Made by a program: the position numbers and the translations under genes
DNA from: Carboxylicivirga caseinilyticus
GTDB taxonomy: Bacteria; Bacteroidota; Bacteroidia; Bacteroidales; Marinilabiliaceae
Length of the DNA stretch: 46,767 nt
Assembly (NCBI GenBank): GCA_025499705.1
Contig: JAFMVE010000048.1
Span: 1 to 46,767 of the forward strand
Reading direction: 5' to 3'
Shown here: piece after piece, positions 24,901-32,985 of the stretch
How the letters are laid out: each line of letters begins with the position of its first letter
Numbering within the stretch: the first letter of the stretch is position 1
The notes under the pieces: model-generated
Databases searched by the model: none
What the model was told of the DNA's origin: nothing
What the model saw: the letters and a program-made list of their open reading frames with translations, nothing else

Positions 24901-25725
24901 TTACTCTTTAGTAGTTCCTTCTTCTTCAGAAGCTTCTTCAACTACTTCATCTTCTTTTTTAGCTTTAGCCTTTGCAGGTTCAGCTTTTTTGCTGCGAGCA
25001 GCTCTTTTTTCTTTAGGACCATCGCTATCTTTCTCAGCCTTACGCTCATTCAATCCTTCCTGCATAGCTTTTACCATTACATCGGTAATCAATTCGATAG
25101 ACTTTGTAGCATCGTCGTTAGCTGGGATAACAAAGTCAATGTTTGATGGATCCGAGTTGGTATCAACAATTCCGAAAACAGGGATGTTCAAGCGAATAGC
25201 TTCTTTTACTGCAATGTGTTCTTTCATTACATCGATAACGAACATAGCAGCTGGAAGACGAGTCAAATCAGCGATTGAACCTAAAGTTTTTTCCAACTTG
25301 GCACGCTGACGGGTAATTTGAAGTCTTTCACGTTTTGATAAGTTTTTCCATGACTGATCAACCATCAACTTATCAATAGAAGTCATTTTTTTCACTGCTT
25401 TACGGATAGTGGGGAAGTTGGTTAACATACCACCTGGCCATCTTTCAACCACATAAGGCATGTTTACACTTCCAACTTTATCAGCAATGATTTCTTTCGC
25501 TTGTTTCTTTGTTGCTACGAATAACACTTTCCGACCTGATTTTGCAATCTGTTTAAGTGCATCGGCAGCTTCATCGATTTTAACAGCTGTTTTGTGTAAG
25601 TCAAGAATGTGAATTCCATTACGCTCCATGAAAATGTAAGGAGCCATGGCTGGGTTCCACTTTCTCTTAAGGTGACCGAAGTGTACTCCGGCATTCAATA
25701 ATTCCTCGAAATTAACTCTAGGCAT
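24901..25725 (-). CDS. rpsB: 30S ribosomal protein S2
   Basis: The 274-residue protein has the S2 signatures GVHFGHLKRKWNPAMAPYIF (13-32), RWPGGMLTNFPTI near 94-106 and PVFGIVDTNSDP near 181-192. The core ends near residue 228; the rest is a tail rich in Lys, Ala and Glu, as in many Bacteroidota S2 proteins. The 108 bases between rpsI and rpsB could hold a leader or an extra promoter, but I see no defined structure. Confidence 0.97.
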   Translation of the reverse strand: MPRVNFEELLNAGVHFGHLKRKWNPAMAPYIFMERNGIHILDLHKTAVKIDEAADALKQIAKSGRKVLFVATKKQAKEIIADKVGSVNMPYVVERWPGGMLTNFPTIRKAVKKMTSIDKLMVDQSWKNLSKRERLQITRQRAKLEKTLGSIADLTRLPAAMFVIDVMKEHIAVKEAIRLNIPVFGIVDTNSDPSNIDFVIPANDDATKSIELITDVMVKAMQEGLNERKAEKDSDGPKEKRAARSKKAEPAKAKAKKEDEVVEEASEEEGTTKE

Positions 25726-25833
25726 TTTAATTTTTTTAAAGTTGTTTACTTTCTGTTTAAATCAATCCTTAAGTAGTTCCTCCAAAAAATGAGTAGTCTT
25801 AAAGATTTAGATACTAAACACACCTGATAAATA

Positions 25834-26220
25834 TTAACGTTTAGAGAACTGGAATCTCTTACGTGCTTTTGGTTGACCTGGTTTCTTACGCTCAACAACA
25901 CGAGAGTCGCGAGTCATGAAACCTTCAGCTTTCAAAGCAGGTTTATTTTCTGCGTCAATTTTCACAAGTGCGCGGGCAATAGCTAAACGCACTGCTTCCG
26001 CCTGACCTTTTACACCACCACCATAAAGGTTAATTTTGATGTCGTAGTTATCAGCAACACCGATAACATTCAAAGGTTGTTTTACAATGTATTGTAATGT
26101 AGCAGCTGGGAAGTAGTTAGACAAGTCACGCTTGTTAATGGTGATTTGACCTTTTCCTTCGCTCATGTAAATACGAGCAACTGCCTCTTTTCTTCTACCA
26201 ATAGCATTAATCACTTCCAT
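25834..26220 (-). CDS. rpsI: 30S ribosomal protein S9
   Basis: The 128-residue protein carries IGRRKEAVARIYM (6-18), the GGGVKGQAEAVRLAIARAL block (66-84), and the basic end with RDSRVVERKKPGQPKARKRF ahead of a C-terminal SKR that reaches the P-site tRNA. It starts 5 bases after the rplM stop. Confidence 0.97.
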   Translation of the reverse strand: MEVINAIGRRKEAVARIYMSEGKGQITINKRDLSNYFPAATLQYIVKQPLNVIGVADNYDIKINLYGGGVKGQAEAVRLAIARALVKIDAENKPALKAEGFMTRDSRVVERKKPGQPKARKRFQFSKR

Positions 26221-26225
26221 ATTGC

Positions 26226-26681
26226 TTATTTAAGAGTGTTAATATCGATTACTTTAGGCTGCTGAGCTTCTTGCTTGTGCTCGTTGCCAGCATATACATA
26301 CAGATTTCTGAAACACTGACGTCCAAGACGGTTTTTAGGAAGCATACCTTTAACCGCTCTTTCAACCAATCTTTCTGGTTTTTTAGCGAACAATTCCGCT
26401 GGAGTAACGTCTGTACGTCCACCTGGGTAACCACTGTGGTAATAGAAAAGGCGCTGGGTCCATTTGTTACCAGTCAATTTTACTTTGTCTGCATTTAAGA
26501 TAATCACGTTATCTCCGCAGTCCATATGAGGAGTATAATTAGGCTTATACTTACCTCTTAATAATTTAGCCACTTTTGTAGCCAAACGACCAACCACCAT
26601 ATCAGTTGCATCAACAACTACCCACTCTTTGTTGATAGTAGCTTTAGTGGCTGAAAGCGTTTTGAAACTTAACGTATCCAT
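26226..26681 (-). CDS. rplM: 50S ribosomal protein L13
   Basis: The 151-residue protein has WVVVDATDMVVGRLATKVAK (20-39), the LRGKYKPNYTPHMDCGD motif and the GMLPKNRLGRQCFRNLYVYAG signature near 112-132. First gene of rplM-rpsI-rpsB-tsf, in the usual order, with a promoter about 125 bases upstream and a leader long enough to bind a ribosomal protein for feedback control, although no such site is recognised. Confidence 0.97.
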   Translation of the reverse strand: MDTLSFKTLSATKATINKEWVVVDATDMVVGRLATKVAKLLRGKYKPNYTPHMDCGDNVIILNADKVKLTGNKWTQRLFYYHSGYPGGRTDVTPAELFAKKPERLVERAVKGMLPKNRLGRQCFRNLYVYAGNEHKQEAQQPKVIDINTLK

Positions 26682-26804
26682 TTCTTAACTTTATTATTTA
26701 TAACAAATTGCAAAAGCGAAAGATTCCCCTAACCAACTCCGGATCCCACCCCGAAATCAGTAAAAAGAATAAATCAACTTTTCAGATCGGATAATAATCG
26801 GCCG

Positions 26805-26812
26805 CAAAAGTA
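26805..26812 (-). promoter_or_regulatory. Likely -7 element of the rplM operon
   Basis: The minus strand reads TACTTTTG, a full TAnnTTTG match, with a weak -33 (TTAG) about 20 bases upstream. Transcription would start near 26801, leaving a leader of about 120 bases. Confidence 0.55.
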
Positions 26813-26916
26813 CTCTAATTATTTGTTATTTACTAATGTTATAATAAAAAAAATAGAGAAGATTTTGTTCGTTCATGAAAAAAGCGCCATCTTGTTTGGC
26901 CAAATTTTTATTTGAT

Positions 26917-27384
26917 ATGGAAAAGACGAAGTGGATGACTGAGGCAATTGAGCTTTCAAAAAATAATGTAAATAATGGGGGAGGCCCTTTTGGAGCTGTG
27001 ATTGTAAGAAATAATGTCATTGTAGGGAGAGGCGTGAACAGGGTAACAGTAAATTGTGATCCTACTGCTCATGCAGAAGTTACTGCTATCAGAGAAGCTT
27101 CAAAAAATTTAGGCACCTTTGATTTGTCAGATTGTGAAATATATACTTCCTGTGAACCTTGTCCAATGTGCCTCGGAGCCATTTACTGGGCTCGCTTGAA
27201 GACTATCTATTATGGAAACACCAAGGTTGATGCTGCCAAGATTGGATTTGATGACCAGTTTATTTATGATGAGATTGACAGACCAATTAATGAAAGAAGT
27301 ATTCCAACCAAGCAGATTTTGCCTGAAAAAGCCATCGAAGCTTTTAAGCTATGGGATGAAAAGGATGATAAAATTGAATATTAA
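26917..27384 (+). CDS. guaD: Guanine deaminase (cytidine deaminase fold)
   Basis: The enzyme hydrolyses guanine to xanthine and ammonia. From the chosen start the protein has 155 residues. The zinc site is complete: H52 and E54 in TAHAEV, and C82 and C85 in CEPCPMC. The whole protein resembles the Bacillus GuaD type rather than the tRNA deaminase TadA: GGPFGAVIV, LGAIYWARLKTIYYGN, AKIGFDDQFIYDEIDRP and a KIEY end. An in-frame ATG at 26875 would add 14 residues (MKKAPSCLAKFLFD); the shorter form matches the family start. It is divergent from rplM and precedes the glycosylase gene. Confidence 0.87.
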   Translation: MEKTKWMTEAIELSKNNVNNGGGPFGAVIVRNNVIVGRGVNRVTVNCDPTAHAEVTAIREASKNLGTFDLSDCEIYTSCEPCPMCLGAIYWARLKTIYYGNTKVDAAKIGFDDQFIYDEIDRPINERSIPTKQILPEKAIEAFKLWDEKDDKIEY

Positions 27385-27468
27385 AGTAGTCGGTTTGTTT
27401 TTAGTCAGTAGTCAAAAGTTGATAATTTTATTAATCCATTCATATTGAATCTTTTTTTAGTGTTTTAT

Positions 27469-27978
27469 ATGAAGTTAGATCAATCTTATTTTAGAAAAGA
27501 TGTGTTGGAGGTAGCTCCTGATTTAATTGGAAAGGTTTTGGTACGTGTTTTTGATGATGGGACAACTGAAAAATGGCAAATCACCGAAACTGAAGCCTAT
27601 AGGGGAGAGGAGGATGAAGCTTGTCATGCACGAAAAGGAAGAACTCCAAGAACAGAAGTGATGTATGCTGAAGGAGGTGCAGTTTATGTTTATTTAATTT
27701 ACGGTATGTATTGGTTGTTAAATATCGTAACAGGTACTAAAGATGATCCGCAAGCTGTGTTAATTCGAGGTTTGAAAAATATTGATGGTCCTGGCAGAGT
27801 TGGTAAGGCTCTCCAACTTGATAAATCATTTTATGGTGAGAATATTATTACATCAACCAGAATGTGGATAGAAAACGGTTCAGAGAAGTTACAGCATAGT
27901 ACTTCACCAAGGATTGGGATTGATTATGCACCGGATGAATGGAGGTTAAAACCATGGAGATACACGATTGCTGATTAG
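27469..27978 (+). CDS. 3-methyladenine DNA glycosylase (AAG/Mpg family)
   Basis: This base-excision enzyme removes alkylated purines such as 3-methyladenine and hypoxanthine. The 169-residue protein has LIGKVLVR, the active-site region ITETEAYRGEEDEACHA (the E of TEAY is the family's catalytic acid), GRTPRTEVMY, the intercalating segment VYLIYGMYWLLNIVT, and GPGRVGKALQLD. The C-terminal RIGIDYAPDEWRLKPWRYTI is typical. The frame extends upstream only through a TTG; the ATG is preferred. It is slightly short but complete for bacterial members. The gap to guaD is 84 bases and includes a TAGTCAGTAGTC stretch seen as GTAGTT/GACTA fragments after acr3. Confidence 0.9.
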   Translation: MKLDQSYFRKDVLEVAPDLIGKVLVRVFDDGTTEKWQITETEAYRGEEDEACHARKGRTPRTEVMYAEGGAVYVYLIYGMYWLLNIVTGTKDDPQAVLIRGLKNIDGPGRVGKALQLDKSFYGENIITSTRMWIENGSEKLQHSTSPRIGIDYAPDEWRLKPWRYTIAD

Positions 27979-28124
27979 TCGATGTATCAATGTGTCAATT
28001 AATTTATTAGACAATGTTTAATTGTCGAGCTGCTGAGTTGTTGAATGGGATATGATACAACTAAACAACTCTACAAATCAACAGTTCAACTTTGTAATTG
28101 AAAATCGTCACATTGACACATCGA
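27979..28124. repeat. Long imperfect inverted repeat between convergent genes
   Basis: TCGATGTATCAATGTG (27979-27994) is matched in reverse by CACATTGACACATCGA (28109-28124), with one difference. The inner part carries GAGTTGTT and AACAACTC in opposite order. A related inner core forms a perfect stem at 38100-38136, so this looks like a member of a REP-like palindromic repeat family. Confidence 0.55.
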
Positions 28125-28132
28125 ATAATTGA

Positions 28133-28501
28133 TCAATTAATCGTTCTTCCAAAAGGGGTTAAGGCTACTCCGGCCAATTTAAAATGCTGACGGGCAAATG
28201 GTATTCCAATGATGGTAATGGCCAGTATTATTCCCCAAAAAACATGGGTTAGGGCAATGATGAAACCTCCGAATATTAACCAGATCACATTCATTATGGT
28301 ATTTAAGCAGCCCGAAGCCTGAGGGTTATAACCTACTTTTGTGCCAAAAGGCCAAAGGGCAAGTATTCCCAATTTCATGGTTTGTAATCCAAATGGTATT
28401 CCAATAATAGTAAACATCATTACCAAACTACTGATAAAGTATTCGATGGCAATCATAAAACCACCAAAAAGAAGCCAGATAATATTTCCTAAGAATGACA
28501 T
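28133..28501 (-). CDS. YccF-family inner membrane protein
   Basis: The 122-residue protein contains two related halves. Each has an IIWLLFGGF or VIWLIFGGF start followed by a membrane helix pair and a TIIGIPF motif (about 29-35 and 95-101). This internal duplication defines the YccF family. It lies in the inner membrane; the function is unknown. Another in-frame ATG (28540) would add 13 residues, but these fall inside a strong hairpin, and the family begins MSFLGNIIW. It is the last gene of the PadR-PspC group, 68 bases after the DUF4252 gene. Confidence 0.88.
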   Translation of the reverse strand: MSFLGNIIWLLFGGFMIAIEYFISSLVMMFTIIGIPFGLQTMKLGILALWPFGTKVGYNPQASGCLNTIMNVIWLIFGGFIIALTHVFWGIILAITIIGIPFARQHFKLAGVALTPFGRTIN

Positions 28502-28519
28502 TTTATTTTTTTTAGTAAT

Positions 28520-28563
28520 GGAACGGCTCTTTATTTGCATTTATACAAATAGAGAACCGTTCC
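28520..28563. repeat. Strong hairpin between the DUF4252 and yccF genes
   Basis: GGAACGG-CTCT-TTATTTG and CAAATA-GAGA-ACCGTTCC pair over about 17 bases around a short loop, with one bulged base. No T-run follows on either strand. It begins 6 bases past the DUF4252 stop codon, so it may limit or process the mRNA before yccF. Confidence 0.6.
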
Positions 28564-28569
28564 CTGTAA

Positions 28570-29076
28570 TTATTTATAGTCATCAAGTTTTTCGGCCATT
28601 TCTTTTACATCTTCCACTTTAAAGTCACCGAAGAAAGAAAGTAATACGCCATTGGTTTCGCCTTGAAACAGAAGATGACATTCTTTGATTTTTCTGCCTG
28701 ATCCGTTTACACGAATGTCAACGGTGCCGTTTTTATTGTCAATTTCGTACTCTTCTGCATCAATAACTCTGAATTTATTGAGTGGTAAATAGCGTAATGC
28801 TTCTCCTCTGAAATCTATACTTTCACCTGTTTCAGGTGCTTTGTAGATAACTACTTTTACTTCGTGTAAGTCACCTGTTACCTTGTTTTCTTTATCTCCT
28901 TTATCATTGTCAAAGTTCATGTTAACCGCGTCAAGCATCTCCTTCGAAAAAGAAAGCATGGTGATACCTTTTTGCAAAGCCAGTTTTTCAAATAAGCGGT
29001 CAGAAGGTCGGCTTTGCGCATTTACCGATAAATTGATAGTCAGTAAGGCAACTATTATAAATGATATTGTTTTCAT
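28570..29076 (-). CDS. DUF4252 domain-containing secreted protein
   Basis: The 168-residue protein has a signal peptide (MKTISFIIVALLTINLSVNAQ) and then a single domain of mixed strands and helices matching DUF4252, which is found almost only in Bacteroidota. Seen features: FEKLALQKGITMLSFSKEML near the start, EVKVVIYKA in the middle and LLFQGETNGVLLSFFGDF near the end. No catalytic motif is visible. It would be periplasmic. The gene follows the large PspC gene by 23 bases. Its presence in this operon suggests a role in envelope homeostasis, by context only. Confidence 0.82.
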   Translation of the reverse strand: MKTISFIIVALLTINLSVNAQSRPSDRLFEKLALQKGITMLSFSKEMLDAVNMNFDNDKGDKENKVTGDLHEVKVVIYKAPETGESIDFRGEALRYLPLNKFRVIDAEEYEIDNKNGTVDIRVNGSGRKIKECHLLFQGETNGVLLSFFGDFKVEDVKEMAEKLDDYK

Positions 29077-29099
29077 CTTTTTTGATTTAAGTGTAGGTG

Positions 29100-30611
29100 T
29101 TAATAATTATTTGAATCGTCGTTGTAATTAATTAGTCTGTCGAGGTAGGGGCTGACTTCCAGTTTTTTGTTGTGAGGTATTTCAATATTTACAACTACTT
29201 CCTGCTTGCGTGCCAGAGCCTCGTCTCCCAGCATATAAGTGCGATCTAAATAAATGATTGAATCATTCTGAGCCCAATAGTATTCAGTTGAATTTGCATT
29301 GAATTCAGCCTCTTCTTCATTTATGCCTCTTGCTTTTTTGGTTATGGTAATCTCAAATTTATCACCTCTGGTAAGATTTATTCTTGGATCGCCTTCGATG
29401 ATCAGCTTGCCATCCAATGAAGATAATTCAAGATTATTAATTTCAAGCAGATATTCTTTATTACCAAATGGTTTACTGTCGTTACCAACTTTCAGGTAAA
29501 TTGCTTCAGCAGAAGTATCCATCAATTGATGAGTTTCGGACATGGTGCCTTCATCTTCAAATCCTTTTACCACCCTTAAAGCTGTAAAGAATAATAATAC
29601 AAGGCCTGCAAGCCATAATCCAAGGGCGGTCATGCCAATAATCTTACCATTTGATTTAAACTGAAAGATCAATTTTAATCCCAGGTAAAGAATGATTAAA
29701 AATGGAATCCCGATTAATAAACCGGCAGCAATGTTAAACAGGGTAAGGTCGAGGTGCGATAAAAAATAGTCTGGAACATTGGTGATGTAAAAATTGCCTA
29801 CTGAACTTGCCAAACCTGGCATTGAATCTTTTAGTACCAAAACTCCGGTTAATACCATTATGCTTAAAACGCTCCATAAAACGATCGCAATGCCCAGTAT
29901 GGTGCCTAAAACCCGCAGAACAGCATTTAAACCATTTGCCATGGCATCTCCCGTTTTATTCATGCGATTTTGCATGTTTCTGTAATTTTGCGACTTGGTA
30001 TATGTTTTAAACTTGTCGGATACAGAGTTATACTCATTTTTGATATTATCACTTACATCCTTAAAGGTTACTCCACCCCGCATTCTTAAACGTTGCTCAA
30101 TGGTGCGTGCTTCTGGCATTGCAATCCACAATACAATATATACAATTGGCACTGCTCCAACCGAAAGTAAGGTAGTAACCACAGCAATGATACGGAACAC
30201 AACAGGATCGATATCGAAATATGCTCCGAGTCCTCCACAAACACCTCCAAAAACTCTGTCTTCGCGACTTCGGTAAAGTCCTTTGCGCGTATAGTATGGA
30301 GGAGGTGCCGAATATTGTTGTTCCGATTCTTTCCGGGGTTCTTCAGCATCTTCTTCATCAACAATGTCGGACGGTTCACCAATGGTTTCGATTATTTCTT
30401 CAACCAGTGAAAGACGAATTATATCTTGTCCACTTTTGTAAATAAATAGTTCGGCAATACGGGCTTCAATATCATCTAATATCTCCTGAGCTTCTTCGTT
30501 TCTGCTTAATCTGGATTTAATAGTATCCAGGTATTTTTTTAGTTTCTCGTATGCATCTTCTTCAATTTGAAAAACACGTCCGTCGAGATTTATATTGATA
30601 GTTTTATTCAT
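29100..30611 (-). CDS. Large PspC-domain membrane protein
   Basis: The 503-residue protein has four parts: an N-terminal cytoplasmic helical module (1-90, starting MNKTININLDGRVFQIEEDAYEKL in essence), a PspC domain (109-168) with RVFGGVCGGLGAYFDIDPV and a membrane helix, two or three more membrane helices (about 238-260, 288-315, 325-345), and a C-terminal extracytoplasmic beta-rich domain (about 375-503). PspC proteins in other bacteria sense membrane damage and act on phage-shock responses. The N-terminal module and PspC domain are shared with the smaller protein encoded upstream, so the pair arose by duplication. Co-encoded with PadR. The stimulus is unknown. Confidence 0.88.
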   Translation of the reverse strand: MNKTININLDGRVFQIEEDAYEKLKKYLDTIKSRLSRNEEAQEILDDIEARIAELFIYKSGQDIIRLSLVEEIIETIGEPSDIVDEEDAEEPRKESEQQYSAPPPYYTRKGLYRSREDRVFGGVCGGLGAYFDIDPVVFRIIAVVTTLLSVGAVPIVYIVLWIAMPEARTIEQRLRMRGGVTFKDVSDNIKNEYNSVSDKFKTYTKSQNYRNMQNRMNKTGDAMANGLNAVLRVLGTILGIAIVLWSVLSIMVLTGVLVLKDSMPGLASSVGNFYITNVPDYFLSHLDLTLFNIAAGLLIGIPFLIILYLGLKLIFQFKSNGKIIGMTALGLWLAGLVLLFFTALRVVKGFEDEGTMSETHQLMDTSAEAIYLKVGNDSKPFGNKEYLLEINNLELSSLDGKLIIEGDPRINLTRGDKFEITITKKARGINEEEAEFNANSTEYYWAQNDSIIYLDRTYMLGDEALARKQEVVVNIEIPHNKKLEVSPYLDRLINYNDDSNNY

Positions 30612-30639
30612 GATAGTTAAGTAAAAGAATTAGATAAAT

Positions 30640-31146
30640 TCAACTTTTTATTTTATCAGTCACAACACGTTTAATATGCTTTTGAATGCTTGTATAGAGG
30701 TGTTCGTTTGCTTTTTGTCGAGCTTCCTTAACAGAGCATGATCCTAAAATATTTAGCTGCGCACTCATGTCAAAGTTCTCAGTGTGTATTGGTTTTTGAC
30801 TTGATGGATTTTTCCAGCTGAAAACTCCTTCTGCCTCTATGCTGATTGGTTTATAAAAAGGCATATAAATTAGTTTACCAATGGAGCTTTTCTGTTCCAC
30901 ATAAACATGTATTAAATAGCAGTCAGGGTTTGTTCTCTCATTATCAATGGTGTCAAGTCCATGTAAAACAATTTCGTAAGGTTCATTAAATGAAATAATT
31001 GAATCTTCTGCTTCAGAATCAGCACTTGAATAGCTCGAAATTGATTCGTGGTATGAAGTCTTTTGATAGGATATGTTGGTGAACTTACCAATTAAGAGTA
31101 ATCCGATGACTATTAGTAATCCTATTTTTATAGATTTTTTTCTCAT
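30640..31146 (-). CDS. Unrecognised membrane-anchored protein between two PspC genes
   Basis: The 168-residue protein has one N-terminal membrane helix (about 7-24) and an extracytoplasmic domain. It contains a Ser-rich stretch (about 35-47) and two cysteines (C80 and C135 region) that could pair. I recognise no family. It sits 20 bases after the small PspC gene and 28 before the large one, so it is co-transcribed. A periplasmic partner or sensor of the PspC proteins is possible by position only. Confidence 0.65.
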   Translation of the reverse strand: MRKKSIKIGLLIVIGLLLIGKFTNISYQKTSYHESISSYSSADSEAEDSIISFNEPYEIVLHGLDTIDNERTNPDCYLIHVYVEQKSSIGKLIYMPFYKPISIEAEGVFSWKNPSSQKPIHTENFDMSAQLNILGSCSVKEARQKANEHLYTSIQKHIKRVVTDKIKS

Positions 31147-31166
31147 AGTGGTTTGGTTTTTAGGGG

Positions 31167-32144
31167 TTAAGCCATAAGAAGAAATCCTCCGAACATCCAG
31201 AATATAACTTTAAGAACCAATGCTCCGAGTAACAGGAATGCTATTATATATATAATTACCTTGAATATTGTTTTGAAAATCAGTCCAATAATTAATAATA
31301 CTAGGATTATTGGTAGAGCACCAGGGAAAAAAATATGATTAAACGTAGGAGCAATGCCGTGAGTCATCGACGAAAAAAATGCAAATGGTGCATGAATCAC
31401 ATGGGTACCCAGATCTATAAAATGACTAAAAGCAAAAAGACTTAGAATAACAGCAACTATTATTAACACTGTTTTATCTGATTTTGAAAATCTGCTGAAA
31501 AAATTCTCACCTTTTTTATAAGTCTCAGAATGCTTAAAGTTTTTAAAGTTCTTTTTAACCTCATCGTATTCATTCTTAATTGATTCTTCAATGGTGTTGA
31601 TGGTAATGTGCTTTCCACGCATTTCCAATTTTTGAGCGGTTGTGATTGCCGGAGGAAGAGCCATCCATAAAACCAGATAGATTAAAATTATAGCACCCGA
31701 TGTAAAAGGTATCAAGATCAATGCAATGATGCGAACAATGATACTGTCGATGTCGAAATAGGCTGCAATACCAGCGCAAACACCACCTAAGATTCGATTG
31801 TCGATGTCGCGATAAAACCGTTTGCTTGGTTTAACCAATGCTGTGGAGGTTGGACGGCTACTGGATTGTGATTTTTCTTCTTCGCCAGTCATATCTTCAG
31901 GTTGCCCCATAATCGAAATCATTTCCTCAACCATTTGCATGGTTACCACATCAGTCTCACGTTTGATTTTTTCTTCAAAAAGTTCAGCAATGCGCGATTC
32001 AATGTCTTTGATAATTTCGTCACCGCTTTCTTGTTTTTTAAAGCTTAGTTCAATTTTTTTCAAATAATCGCTTAATCGGGCATAAGCATCTTCGTCGATA
32101 AAAAACTGACTGCCGTTTATATTTATAGTTACTGTTTTGTTCAT
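31167..32144 (-). CDS. PspC-domain membrane protein
   Basis: The 325-residue protein has the same N-terminal module as the larger PspC protein (NGSQFFIDEDAYARLSDYLKKI, ESRIAELFEEK), then a PspC domain (108-165) with RILGGVCAGIAAYFDID. The remainder has three more hydrophobic helices (about 228-245, 275-292, 295-323). It begins 2 bases after the padR stop, so translation is likely coupled to the regulator. It is probably an inner membrane stress protein; the signal sensed is unknown. Confidence 0.88.
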   Translation of the reverse strand: MNKTVTININGSQFFIDEDAYARLSDYLKKIELSFKKQESGDEIIKDIESRIAELFEEKIKRETDVVTMQMVEEMISIMGQPEDMTGEEEKSQSSSRPTSTALVKPSKRFYRDIDNRILGGVCAGIAAYFDIDSIIVRIIALILIPFTSGAIILIYLVLWMALPPAITTAQKLEMRGKHITINTIEESIKNEYDEVKKNFKNFKHSETYKKGENFFSRFSKSDKTVLIIVAVILSLFAFSHFIDLGTHVIHAPFAFFSSMTHGIAPTFNHIFFPGALPIILVLLIIGLIFKTIFKVIIYIIAFLLLGALVLKVIFWMFGGFLLMA

Positions 32145-32146
32145 GG

Positions 32147-32482
32147 CTATAAATTATTGGGTTGGTGGATCAATTCAACTGCATTAACTAATTCTTTCCA
32201 GGACGCGTCCATTTCATTTAAAAAGGTTTTACCCTCTTCGGTCAATGCGTAATACTTTCTTGGCGGCCCCTGAGTTGATTCTTCCCAGCGATAACTTAAA
32301 AGTTTGTCATTTTTCAAGCGGGTTAGCAAAGGATACAGGGTTCCTTCAACAACAATCATCTTGGCCTCTTTTAATGTATTAATGATGTCGGAAGCGTAAG
32401 CATCGTTATTGGCCAGTATCGAAAGGATGCAATATTCGAGCACTCCTTTTCGCATTTGGGCTTTTATATTTTCTACATTCAT
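32147..32482 (-). CDS. PadR-family transcriptional regulator
   Basis: The 111-residue protein is a short PadR winged-helix regulator: KGVLEYCILSILANNDAYASDIINTL (helix-turn-helix start), then VEGTLYPLLTRLKNDKLLSYRW (recognition helix and wing) and GPPRKYYALTEEGKTFL. PadR proteins bind palindromes as dimers and often repress their own operon. A palindrome GGTACT-N11-AGTACC (32836-32858) at the upstream promoter is the best operator candidate. It is followed within 2 bases by the PspC gene it probably controls. Confidence 0.92.
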   Translation of the reverse strand: MNVENIKAQMRKGVLEYCILSILANNDAYASDIINTLKEAKMIVVEGTLYPLLTRLKNDKLLSYRWEESTQGPPRKYYALTEEGKTFLNEMDASWKELVNAVELIHQPNNL

Positions 32483-32506
32483 ATAAGCAGTATTAAAGGT
32501 TTGTTT

Positions 32507-32779
32507 CTAGATGTTCGAAAGTGGTTTTTGTTTAAATAAGAAACCATTTTCAAAACACCGGCTTATATCCAAACTGTCTTTCTTTGTTTTGATTGAGTCA
32601 GTTGGTTTATTTGAGTTCTCCTTTTTAGGTGTTGCCGTTTGGCAACCTTTTTTAGTCATCAGTTCAATTTTTTCAAGTGAATCTGTTTTTGAGATTTGGG
32701 CGTAATTCAATGGGACAAATGAAAGAATTGCCAGCGCTAACAAAACTCGTTTAAGTTTATTTCGTCTAAATGGTCTCAT
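32507..32779 (-). CDS. Small secreted protein at the head of the PadR-PspC operon
   Basis: The 90-residue frame starts with a good signal peptide (VLLALAILSFVPLNYAQ, cut near residue 28) and continues as a Lys/Ser/Thr-rich tail with repeated KTDSL, PTDSI and KKDSLD segments and two cysteines. It begins about 33 bases after the predicted transcription start and ends 24 bases before padR. I do not recognise it. It may be a real periplasmic or surface peptide; the low-complexity tail makes chance coding possible. A hairpin with a T-run lies inside it on the opposite strand. Confidence 0.5.
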   Translation of the reverse strand: MRPFRRNKLKRVLLALAILSFVPLNYAQISKTDSLEKIELMTKKGCQTATPKKENSNKPTDSIKTKKDSLDISRCFENGFLFKQKPLSNI

Positions 32780-32815
32780 GACAGAATACTATTTTAAACA
32801 ATGATATTGGTAATA

Positions 32816-32858
32816 CAAATATATATACAAAAACAGGTACTATGCAATACAAAGTACC
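32816..32858 (-). promoter_or_regulatory. Promoter with palindromic operator of the PadR-PspC operon
   Basis: On the minus strand a TATATTTG -7 box (32823-32816, full match) lies 21 bases after an ATTG/TTG -33 candidate (32847-32845). The -33 lies inside the palindrome GGTACT-N11-AGTACC (32858-32836), so a dimer bound there would block RNA polymerase. The likely binder is the PadR protein of the same operon. Confidence 0.6.
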
Positions 32859-32956
32859 ATATTTTTTTATCATTTTATTTTCATTTATGCTTGAATCTTA
32901 GCTATAGTAAGGGTTTTAGAAAGAAAAATTTTTTCAATCAGGGTGATTATTTTTTT

Positions 32957-32964
32957 TACTTTTG
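32957..32964 (+). promoter_or_regulatory. Likely -7 element of the YqaA-like gene
   Basis: TACTTTTG is a full TAnnTTTG match, with TTTC about 21 bases upstream as a -33. The start site would be near 32968, 18 bases before the ATG. Confidence 0.55.
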
Positions 32965-32985
32965 CTGCAAATTGAGTTCATTTAG

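Noticed and set aside
26841-26860. TATAAT-like sequence before guaD as a promoter
   Set aside because: Bacteroidota use TAnnTTTG-type -7 boxes; in this AT-rich DNA a TATAAT match is expected by chance.
32626-32654. Plus-strand terminator-like hairpin (GTTGCC-GTTT-GGCAAC then T-run)
   Set aside because: No plus-strand gene ends there; it lies inside a minus-strand frame with a signal peptide, so it may be chance or act on antisense transcripts only.
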